Positions 1 to 5,779 of a stretch of 6,661 nucleotides of DNA are shown here, piece after piece. The notes under the pieces were generated by a model that worked only from the letters and a program-made list of their open reading frames with translations, was not told the DNA's origin and searched no databases. Positions within the stretch are counted from its first letter, which is position 1, and the number at the start of each line of letters is the position of its first letter. This stretch comes from Bacillota bacterium (GTDB lineage Bacteria > Bacillota > Sulfobacillia > JAJZYS01 > JAJYTV01), in assembly GCA_021810725.1 (NCBI GenBank), contig JAJZIE010000140.1, forward strand, positions 1 to 6,661, read 5' to 3'. A program made the translations under genes and the position numbers.

Positions 1-1620
1 GCGCGGCACGTGTTCGTGCGCCTCGAGGGCGGCGGCATCGACCTCGTCGAGGTGACGGACGACGGCGGGGGCATCGCCCCGGAGGAACTGGCCCTGGCGC
101 TCGGGCGCCACCAGACGTCGAAGCTCGGAGCGATCGACGAACTTGCGGGGATTTCGAGCTACGGTTTCCGCGGCGAGGCTTTGCCGTCGATCGCGTCGGT
201 CTCGCGGCTTCAGATCGCTTCGCGACCGCCGGAACGGAGTGGCGGCATGCTGATCGAGGCGGAGGGCGGCAGGCTCCAGGCGCCGACGCCCATCGCCATG
301 TCGCACGGCACGCGCGTCGCGGTCCGGGACCTCTTCCGGCAGGTGCCGGCAAGGCGCAAGTTCCTGCTGCCGCCCCCGGCGGAGGCGAGGCGCGTCATCG
401 CCGTCCTCGAGCGTATGGCCATGGCGGCACCGCAGGTGGCGTTCTCGCTCACGCTGGACGGCCAGGAGGCCCTGCGCACCAGCGGCAGCGGCAACCTGAG
501 CGAGGTGTTCGCCGATCTCTTCGGCGTCGAGGTTGCGGAGAATCTGGTCCCGGTGGACGCTCGCGCGGACCTGGGCCGCGTCCAGGGCCTCGTGTCGCGC
601 CCCGGCCGCGACCGCGGCAACCGCCAGTGGCAGTTCCTCGTCATCGGTGGCCGGCCGGTGGAGACGGGCAGGTTGCGCTACGCGATCGAGGCCGCCTACC
701 AGGGGCGCCTGCTCAAGGGCAGGTTTCCGGTCTTTTGGCTGAGTCTCGAGGTGCCGGCGGGCGACGTGGACGTGAATGTCCATCCCGCAAAGCTCGAGGT
801 GCGGCTGCGCCGCGAGCGCGAGGTGGCGTCGCTGTTGCACGACGCCGTCGCGGCCGCCTTGAGCTTGCAGCCGCGGTCCCATCCGGCGCCCTCGATCGCC
901 GAAGGCGCAGCGTTCCCGCCCGTCACCGGCGGCATGGCCCCGCCGTCCGCCGCCGAGGTCGCCGCAGGCGGGGAGCCCCCGCTCTTCGCCCTTGCGGAAG
1001 AGGTCGAGCGGTACGGCACGGCGGCTGGGGTCGAGGGCGCGCAGGAGCCTTTGGCCGAAGCCCCTGCCGCCCTCGGGCAGGCCGGCGGACTCTTCCTCGT
1101 CGCCGCCGATCGCGACGCGATCTATCTCTTCGACCAGCACGCGGCGCATGAGCGCATCCATTACGAGCAGCTCGAACTGCAGGACGTGCGCGCGGCCCAG
1201 ATGCTGCTCTCGCCACTTGTCGTGCGCCTCAGCGCGCTGGAGAGCCAGACGCTCGGGGATCATCTCGCGGACCTTGTCCGGTACGGGTTCGAGGTGGAGC
1301 ACTTCGGCGATCGGGATGTCCTGGTGCGCGCGGTGCCGCGGCTCTTCGGCCGCGAGGCGTCGCCCGCCCTGCTGCCGGAGCTTCTCGACGCCCTCGCGCA
1401 GGGCGGGGAAGGCCCGATCGAGCGGGAGGAGCGCGTGCGCCGGGAACTCGCGGCCTGCAGGGCGTCCGTCAAGGAACGCGACCGCCTCAGCCCGATCGAG
1501 CAGCAGAGCCTTATCCGCCAGCTCTGGAACTGCCGGGAGCCGCGCTTCTGCCCCCACGGCCGGCCGACCTACCTGAGGCTTGGCTACGACGAGTTGCGTC
1601 AGAGGTTTCTCAGGCGGTGA
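1..1620 (+). CDS. mutL: DNA mismatch repair protein MutL, 5'-truncated by the window edge
   Basis: MutL is the GHKL-ATPase matchmaker of methyl-independent mismatch repair; it couples MutS mismatch recognition to strand nicking and excision. The frame is open from base 1 and 539 residues are visible. About 40-60 N-terminal residues, including the ATPase motif I helix, lie outside the window, so the GTG at 10 is internal. Seen, in window numbering: the motif II loop DDGGGI (residues 20-25), RHQTSK (36-41), FRGEAL (56-61), and HGTRV followed by PARRKF (102-121). A short, Ala/Pro-rich linker spans about 285-360. The C-terminal endonuclease domain then carries DQHAAHERIHYE (378-389), matching DQHA(X)2E(X)4E, followed by ACRASVK (485-491), CPHGRP (517-522) and a terminal FLR (536-538). 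These are the metal-site motifs of nicking MutL proteins found in bacteria without MutH. The stop codon overlaps the miaA start. mutS is commonly upstream but is not visible here. Confidence 0.97.
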   Translation, partial: ARHVFVRLEGGGIDLVEVTDDGGGIAPEELALALGRHQTSKLGAIDELAGISSYGFRGEALPSIASVSRLQIASRPPERSGGMLIEAEGGRLQAPTPIAMSHGTRVAVRDLFRQVPARRKFLLPPPAEARRVIAVLERMAMAAPQVAFSLTLDGQEALRTSGSGNLSEVFADLFGVEVAENLVPVDARADLGRVQGLVSRPGRDRGNRQWQFLVIGGRPVETGRLRYAIEAAYQGRLLKGRFPVFWLSLEVPAGDVDVNVHPAKLEVRLRREREVASLLHDAVAAALSLQPRSHPAPSIAEGAAFPPVTGGMAPPSAAEVAAGGEPPLFALAEEVERYGTAAGVEGAQEPLAEAPAALGQAGGLFLVAADRDAIYLFDQHAAHERIHYEQLELQDVRAAQMLLSPLVVRLSALESQTLGDHLADLVRYGFEVEHFGDRDVLVRAVPRLFGREASPALLPELLDALAQGGEGPIEREERVRRELAACRASVKERDRLSPIEQQSLIRQLWNCREPRFCPHGRPTYLRLGYDELRQRFLRR

Positions 1621-2477
1621 GCCGGCCAATCGCCGTCTTCGGACCCACGGCGGTGGGGAAGAGCGCCTTCTGCCTGCGGCTCGCCGAGGAGATCGGCGGG
1701 GAGATCGTCAACGCCGACGCGGTGCAGGTCTACCGCGGCTTCGACGTCGGCAGCGCCAAGCCGTCGGTCGGGGAGCGCGAGCGGGTGCCGCACCATCTCC
1801 TGGACGTCGCGGACCCCGACATGGAGATCACGGTGGCGACCTACCAGCTGCTGGCGCATGAGGCGATTCGGGAGGTGGAGCGTCGTGGGGCGGTTCCGAT
1901 CGTCTCGGGCGGGTCCGGTCTCTACCTGCGGGCAGCCCTCGGGGAGTGGGAAGCCTTCGGCGCTCCGCCCGATCCCGAGGTGCGCCGCTGGGCCGAGACT
2001 GCGGACATCGCCGAGGTCTACGGCAGGGCCATGGCGGTGGATCCGCTGAGCGCGCAGAGGCTTTCGCCGCAGGACCGTCCGCGACTGATCCGCGTCATCG
2101 AGCGGTCCCGCGCGGCTGGCGGCGGCCGAGTCGCCAGCTCGATGCGGTTTCTCAAGATCGGCCTGCAGCTGCCACGCGCGCAGCTTTACGCGAGGATCGA
2201 CGAGCGGGCCCTCACCCTCTGGCCGCACCTTTTGCGCGAGACCAGCCAGCTGATCACGCGCGGCCCGCAGGCCTCGGCCCTCGTCGAACGGACCATCGGC
2301 TACCGCGAGGCCCTGCGCCACCTGCGGGGCGAAACGGGTCCAGAAGAGGCCATGCGCCAGGTGCAGATGGCGACGCGGCACCTCGCCAAGCGTCAGCTGA
2401 CCTGGTGGCGGCGCGAGCCCGATACGATCTGGCTGCGTCCCGATGAGGGCATGCGACAGCTGCGGGCCATGCTGTAG
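1617..2477 (+). CDS. miaA: tRNA dimethylallyltransferase MiaA
   Basis: MiaA transfers a dimethylallyl group from DMAPP to N6 of A37 in tRNAs that read UNN codons, giving i6A. Seen: P-loop GPTAVGKS (residues 9-16); NADAVQVYRG with the presumed catalytic Asp at 34; GSAKP (45-49); HHLLDVADP (59-67); GGSGLYL (98-104); ERTIGYREAL (224-233); and the tRNA-binding signature TRHLAKRQLTWW (253-264). The GTG start at 1617 overlaps the mutL stop as GTGA, which suggests translational coupling; only a weak AGAGG (1601-1605) precedes it. At 286 residues it is shorter than the usual 300-320. The loss seems to fall in the middle (about 105-180), where the usual TG-x-P-x-S segment is not recognisable. Ala35 replaces the Ser that normally follows the catalytic Asp. 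All other core motifs are intact, so I infer a working enzyme. A hairpin terminator follows closely. Confidence 0.96.
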   Translation: MSRPIAVFGPTAVGKSAFCLRLAEEIGGEIVNADAVQVYRGFDVGSAKPSVGERERVPHHLLDVADPDMEITVATYQLLAHEAIREVERRGAVPIVSGGSGLYLRAALGEWEAFGAPPDPEVRRWAETADIAEVYGRAMAVDPLSAQRLSPQDRPRLIRVIERSRAAGGGRVASSMRFLKIGLQLPRAQLYARIDERALTLWPHLLRETSQLITRGPQASALVERTIGYREALRHLRGETGPEEAMRQVQMATRHLAKRQLTWWRREPDTIWLRPDEGMRQLRAML

Positions 2478-2495
2478 CGAATCCCCCGTGCGCGA

Positions 2496-2522
2496 ACGCC
2501 GGCCAAAGCGGCCGGCGTCTTT
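2496..2522 (+). terminator. Probable intrinsic terminator of mutL-miaA
   Basis: A perfect 9-bp GC-rich stem is formed by 2496-2504 (ACGCCGGCC) and 2510-2518 (GGCCGGCGT), with loop AAAGC. It starts 18 bases after the miaA stop. The trailing sequence is CTTT, so the T-tract is short. Position and stem strength support termination, but efficiency is uncertain. Confidence 0.7.
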
Positions 2523-2527
2523 CCATA

Positions 2528-2568
2528 TCCGGTTGTCGGCATCTGGCGGGGCCGAAGGGACAACCGGA
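2528..2568 (+). repeat. 10-bp perfect inverted repeat upstream of the permease
   Basis: TCCGGTTGTC at 2528-2537 is the exact reverse complement of GACAACCGGA at 2559-2568, separated by 21 bases. The spacer can form a further GGC/GCC pairing. No T-tract follows, so it does not look like a terminator. It could be an RNA hairpin in the leader or a DNA operator. Part of the right arm (CCGGA, 2564-2568) could instead pair with TCCGG at 2578-2582, giving two mutually exclusive structures. Function unknown. Confidence 0.5.
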
Positions 2569-2621
2569 CAAGGCACATCCGGCCTAGAAACGTCCATGAG
2601 ATCCAGAAAGCTGGAGGAACA

Positions 2622-2729
2622 ATGGACCAATCGCAGAATATACGTGGTCAAAGTCGGCTGTGCGCGCTGTTGGCGGCGGTCGGCGAAACCGATACGGAGG
2701 GGAGGTATCGGGTGCCGCAGCGGCCTTGA
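2622..2729 (+). CDS. Possible small ORF (35 codons) in the permease leader
   Basis: An ATG at 2622 has GGAGG at 2613-2617, a spacing of four bases, slightly short but usable. The frame runs for 35 codons to TGA at 2727-2729. The predicted peptide begins MDQSQNIRGQ and ends VPQRP. It has one short hydrophobic stretch (LCALLAAV), one Cys and many Arg and Gln residues. It matches no family I know and is not Hfq, although it sits where hfq often lies. TCCAG (2602-2606) can pair with CTGGA (2611-2615), which would partly cover its Shine-Dalgarno. It ends 41 bases before the permease start, so it could be a leader peptide or a short independent gene. In GC-rich DNA a 35-codon frame arises easily by chance, and the start signal is the only real support. 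Confidence 0.25.
   Translation: MDQSQNIRGQSRLCALLAAVGETDTEGRYRVPQRP
2673..2718 (+). other. Leader hairpin presenting a purine-rich, SD-like loop
   Basis: CCGATAC (2689-2695) pairs perfectly with GTATCGG (2705-2711), closing a nine-base loop GGAGGGGAG. Outside it, GCGGC (2673-2677) can pair with GCCGC (2714-2718). The loop resembles an anti-SD target but no productive start follows: a GTG at 2712 would give only five codons. It lies inside the possible small ORF. A regulatory role is inferred from the structure alone. Confidence 0.35.
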
Positions 2730-2754
2730 AGGCGGCTCGTCAGGGTCCAGCTCG

Positions 2755-2762
2755 AAGGAGGG
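2755..2762 (+). promoter_or_regulatory. Ribosome binding site that sets the TTG start of the permease
   Basis: AAGGAGGG is close to the full anti-Shine-Dalgarno complement and lies eight bases before TTG at 2771. An in-frame TAG at 2765-2767 excludes any longer N-terminus. The alternative ATG at 2798 has GAAGGAG directly abutting it with no spacer, so the TTG is the better start. Confidence 0.8.
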
Positions 2763-2770
2763 AATAGCGC

Positions 2771-4375
2771 TTGATCAACAAGGGGCTCAGGAAGGAGATG
2801 AGTCGACTAGATCTGACGATGGCGAGTCTCGGTGCCATCATCGGATCCGGCTGGCTCTTCGGATCCCTGTACGCGGCCAATGCCGCCGGTCCCTCAGCCA
2901 TCATCTCCTGGGTCATCGGTGGCATCGCCGTCCTGCTGGTCGGACTCGTCTACGCCGAACTCGGCGGCATGCTGCCCGAGGCCGGAGGCATCGCCAGGTA
3001 TCCGCACTACTCCCACGGCAGTCTGACGAGCTTCATCATGGGTTGGGGCGCGTGGATCGCCTACGCGTCGGTGCCGGCCATCGAAGCCGAGGCCGTGGTG
3101 CAGTACGCGTCGCACTACATCCCGTCGATCTACAACCCGACGACGGGGCTGATCCAGGGTGGCGGCATCGCGCTCGCAGCGGTGCTGATGCTGATCTTCT
3201 TCCTGATCAACTACTTCGGCGTGCGGCTCTTCGCGCGCGTCAACACCGTGGTGACGGCCGTGAAGTTCATCATGCCGACCCTCACGGTGATCATCTTCCT
3301 GGTCGGTGGACTGCACTGGGGCAACTTCTCGAGCCACGGCTTCGCCCCCGGCGGCACCGCGGGCGTCCTGCAGGCGGTCGCGACGTCCGGCGTCGTGTTC
3401 GCGTACCTCGGCTTCCGCCAAGCGGTCGACTTGGCCGGCGAGGCCAAGAACCCGCAGCGCGACGTGCCGCGAGCCATCATCATGGCGATCGGCATCGGCA
3501 TTGTGCTCTATGTGCTGCTGCAGCTCGTCTTCATCGGCGGCGTCGCACCTGGCGCCCTCGCGGGTGGCTGGGCCAAGGTGTCCTTCTCGGCGCCGATGGC
3601 GCAGGTGGCGACGGCCCTGAACCTGGGCTGGCTGGCGGTCCTGCTCTATGCGGACGCGGTCATCTCGCCTGCCGGCACAGGCAACATCTACATCGCTTCG
3701 ACGGCGCGCGTCATCTACGCGTTGGCCCAGAACCGCTACTTCCCGAAGGCACTGGGGCGGATCGACGAGCGGACGGGCATCCCTTACGCGTCCCTCTGGG
3801 TCGCGTTCATCCTCGGCCTCTTGTTCCTGCTGCCCTTCCCGGCCTGGCAGAGCCTGGTGGGACTCGTTTCGTCGGCGACCGTCTTCACCTACGCGATCGG
3901 CCCGGTGTCCGCCGCCGTCCTGCGGCGCACGCACCCGGACGCGAGGCGTCCCTACAAGCTCGGCGGCATGTCGGTGATCGCGCCGATCGCGTTCGTGGTC
4001 GCGTCGCTGATCATCTACTGGACGGGCTGGAACACCGACTGGAAGCTGCTTGTGACCCTGCTCATCGGTGTGGTGCTGTACCTGGTCTTCTCGGCGGCCA
4101 TGCCGAAGGAGATCGAGCGTCCGGACGCCAAGTCGATCGGAGCGGGCATCTGGCTCGTCGTCTACCTCCTCTTCATGCTGGCCATGTCGTACTTCGGTTC
4201 GGCGCGCTTCGGCGCCGCGGCGAACGGTGGCCATGGCATGATCCACTACCCGCTGGACCTCGTGGTGGTGGTCATCGGCGCGCTCCTGTTCTACTACTGG
4301 GGCGTGGCGAGCGGCCTGCACACCGAGTTGGCCGACGAGGCCGTGCAAGCCGTCGCGATCGAGGCCGGGGACTGA
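2771..4375 (+). CDS. APC-superfamily amino acid permease, aspartate:proton symporter-like
   Basis: This is a polytopic inner-membrane secondary transporter of the amino acid-polyamine-organocation superfamily. Seen: an N-terminus LDLTMASLGAIIGSGWLFG (residues 13-31) whose GAIIGSG is the unwound substrate-binding stretch of TM1; YAELGGMLPEAGG (61-73); and EAKNPQRDVPRA after TM6, a typical APC cytoplasmic loop. Reading hydrophobic segments by eye gives about 14 helices, two more than the 12 of the APC core. The extra pair lies near the C-terminus, after PKEIERPDAKS. The 534 residues, and a YAELG...GGI.RYP.YSHG stretch recalled from Bacillus subtilis YveA (AspP), favour a dicarboxylic or related amino acid:H+ symporter. 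Substrate is not proven. It stands alone on its strand, behind a structured leader and in front of a strong hairpin, so it is probably monocistronic. Start choice: TTG at 2771, supported by AAGGAGGG. Confidence 0.9.
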   Translation: MINKGLRKEMSRLDLTMASLGAIIGSGWLFGSLYAANAAGPSAIISWVIGGIAVLLVGLVYAELGGMLPEAGGIARYPHYSHGSLTSFIMGWGAWIAYASVPAIEAEAVVQYASHYIPSIYNPTTGLIQGGGIALAAVLMLIFFLINYFGVRLFARVNTVVTAVKFIMPTLTVIIFLVGGLHWGNFSSHGFAPGGTAGVLQAVATSGVVFAYLGFRQAVDLAGEAKNPQRDVPRAIIMAIGIGIVLYVLLQLVFIGGVAPGALAGGWAKVSFSAPMAQVATALNLGWLAVLLYADAVISPAGTGNIYIASTARVIYALAQNRYFPKALGRIDERTGIPYASLWVAFILGLLFLLPFPAWQSLVGLVSSATVFTYAIGPVSAAVLRRTHPDARRPYKLGGMSVIAPIAFVVASLIIYWTGWNTDWKLLVTLLIGVVLYLVFSAAMPKEIERPDAKSIGAGIWLVVYLLFMLAMSYFGSARFGAAANGGHGMIHYPLDLVVVVIGALLFYYWGVASGLHTELADEAVQAVAIEAGD

Positions 4376-4391
4376 GAGACCGGCCGGACAC

Positions 4392-4425
4392 GCAAGGGCC
4401 CGTCGCGCAGGCGACGGGCCCTTGC
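4392..4425. terminator. Bidirectional hairpin terminator between convergent genes
   Basis: A perfect 15-bp stem joins 4392-4406 (GCAAGGGCCCGTCGC) and 4411-4425 (GCGACGGGCCCTTGC) around a GCAG tetraloop. It lies 16 bases after the permease stop and 17 bases before the end of the convergent dipeptidase gene, so it can serve both strands. Neither side carries a real T-tract, so it may act as a very stable stem, with Rho, or as an RNA 3'-end stabiliser. Confidence 0.8.
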
Positions 4426-4442
4426 CTCGTATTCGGCTGGAC

Positions 4443-5774
4443 TCAGGTGGCGAGTGCCACGATGGCGTCGGCGTAGATGCTCGCGGCGAGCTCGAGATCC
4501 GCCACCGATACCGACTCGTCGGCCTGGTGCGCGACGTCCTGGCGACCCGGAAACTGGGGGCCGAAAGCCACGGCGTGGCCGAGCGTGCGCGCATAGGTCA
4601 GGCCGCCGATGACGAGCGGCGGCGTCGGGTCGTCGGTGTGGCGCCGGTAGACGCCAAGCAGGGTGGTGACGAGGGGGTCGTCGGCGGGCACCCAGTGGGG
4701 CGCAGCCTGGAACTCCACCGCCACGGCGACGTCGAAGGGCGCGAGTCTCCGCCTCAGGCGTTCCACGATCTCGTCCGCCTCGATCGCGAGCGGGTAGCGG
4801 ATGTCCAGCCAAATCTTGGTGCCCGTGGCGTCATGGCGGATGACACCGAGGTTGACGGTCAGGCGGCCGAGCCGGCCGTCCTGGCTCGCGATGCCGAGGG
4901 CCTCGCCATAGTCGTCCGCGATCAGGAGGTCCAGGAGGGGATCGTGCAGGTTCCGACCGAACAGGCGGTGGGCCTCGCGGATCGCGTTCACGCCCTGCTC
5001 GGGCTGCGAGGCATGGGCCGCCTCACCAACCACGTCGAAGATGCGCTTCGGTTCGTCCGGGTCCGGCACCACCTGCACGCCAAGTTCCTTTGCCATGTCG
5101 AGCACGGCGTCGGGGGACATCGGCTGCGCGAGCTCGATCCTTGCGTGGTCCGGCACCACGTTTGGCTGTTGTCCCGCTTCGATGGCGTAGCGCTGCGGCA
5201 ATTGGGCGGGGCGCTCCAGCCTCAGGCTGAGCCCGCCCTTCTCGCCATGCACGAGCGGGAAGTCGCCGTCGGGGGTGAAGCCGAGCCGCGGCCGCTCCCG
5301 GTGTTGGAGATAGTGGTCCATGCACTCCCAGTAACTCTCCTCGTCGCCGCCGGCGATCAGCCGCACCCTGCGCTTCAGCTTGGGACCTTGGGCCGCGACG
5401 GCGGCCAGGGCCACGAGCGCGGCGGCTGCGGGTCCCTTGTCGTCGGTCGCGCCGCGGCCGAAGAGCCGTCCTCCCTGCACCGTGCCGGCGTATGGCGGGA
5501 CGGTCCAGCCGTCACCCTCGGGCACGACGTCGAGGTGGACGAGGACGCCCACGATCTCGTCCCCTTGTCCGATCTCGATCTCCGCCGCGTAACCGCTGTC
5601 GTCGTGCTGGCGCGTCAGGCCGAGCCGGGTCGCCTCGGTGAAGAAGGCGTCGAACGCCTTGCGCACGCTGAGACCGAAAGGGGCATCCGGCTGTGGGGCT
5701 TCGCGCACCGAGCGGACGCGGATCAGGGCGCGCGCGACGCGAAGGACCTCCTCGGACGAAATCTGCCAATCCAT
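4443..5774 (-). CDS. pepV: PepV-like M20 family dipeptidase
   Basis: A di-zinc metallopeptidase of the M20A/PepV group; relatives are cytoplasmic and cleave dipeptides, some with broad or D-amino-acid specificity. The metal and catalytic set can be read off: His80 and Asp82 in HLDVVPEGDGW, bridging Asp111 in GRGATDDKGP, catalytic Glu145 with Glu146 in GGDEESYW, Asp169 in FTPDGDFP, and His416 in QDVAHQADE. NVVP (205-208) and GEAAHASQPEQGVNA (250-264), with His254, match the lid region that completes the substrate pocket in PepV. The length of 443 residues is close to the 460-470 of characterised members. Translation starts at ATG 5774, five bases after the MFS stop; GGAGGT, 11 bases before the ATG, lies inside the last codons of that gene. 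The two genes are therefore almost surely co-transcribed, with this one second. No signal peptide is seen. Exact dipeptide preference cannot be read. Confidence 0.93.
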   Translation of the reverse strand: MDWQISSEEVLRVARALIRVRSVREAPQPDAPFGLSVRKAFDAFFTEATRLGLTRQHDDSGYAAEIEIGQGDEIVGVLVHLDVVPEGDGWTVPPYAGTVQGGRLFGRGATDDKGPAAAALVALAAVAAQGPKLKRRVRLIAGGDEESYWECMDHYLQHRERPRLGFTPDGDFPLVHGEKGGLSLRLERPAQLPQRYAIEAGQQPNVVPDHARIELAQPMSPDAVLDMAKELGVQVVPDPDEPKRIFDVVGEAAHASQPEQGVNAIREAHRLFGRNLHDPLLDLLIADDYGEALGIASQDGRLGRLTVNLGVIRHDATGTKIWLDIRYPLAIEADEIVERLRRRLAPFDVAVAVEFQAAPHWVPADDPLVTTLLGVYRRHTDDPTPPLVIGGLTYARTLGHAVAFGPQFPGRQDVAHQADESVSVADLELAASIYADAIVALAT

Positions 5775-5779
5775 CCTAC

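Larger units (their letters stand above)
2478..2770 (+). other. Intergenic region and presumed 5' leader of the permease gene
   Basis: This 293-base gap separates miaA from the permease. Its first 45 bases hold the miaA terminator. The rest contains a 10-bp inverted repeat (2528-2568), a small hairpin next to a Shine-Dalgarno (2602-2615), a possible 35-codon ORF (2622-2729), a hairpin whose loop is GGAGGGGAG (2689-2711), and the permease ribosome binding site (2755-2762). No convincing sigma-70 promoter could be picked by eye. I compared it from memory with conserved pieces of T-box, lysine, glycine, SAM, c-di-AMP and guanidine-I leaders and found none. hfq, which often follows miaA in Bacillota, is not encoded here. 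That the region is transcribed as a leader is an inference from its length and structure. Confidence 0.45.

Noticed and set aside
2616..2644. Possible sigma-70 promoter: GGAACA (2616) and TATACG (2639) with 17-base spacing
   Set aside because: Only 3/6 and 4/6 matches to consensus, and a start here would fall inside the possible small ORF. Too weak to call.
1599..2651. 350-codon minus strand frame opposite miaA
   Set aside because: It is a shadow of miaA, with no SD or protein family signature.
2622..2729. Small ORF after miaA as a truncated hfq
   Set aside because: The peptide has no resemblance to the Hfq N-terminus or Sm1 motif.
2478..2770. T-box, c-di-AMP, SAM, lysine, glycine, fluoride or guanidine-I riboswitch in the permease leader
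   Set aside because: The conserved sequence blocks I know for these classes, for example the T-box TGGNACCGCG, are not present.
2798..2800. ATG at permease codon 10 as the true start
   Set aside because: Its purine tract abuts the ATG with no spacing, whereas TTG at 2771 has a well-placed AAGGAGGG.
2443..4476. 677-codon + strand frame overlapping the miaA end, the leader and the permease
   Set aside because: It is out of frame with both real genes, has a low-complexity Arg/Gly composition and no recognisable domain.
2894..4594. 566-codon open frame on the minus strand opposite the permease
   Set aside because: Its translation is rich in Arg, Asp, His and Gly with no family motif. The + strand frame is a clear APC permease, so this is a GC-driven shadow.
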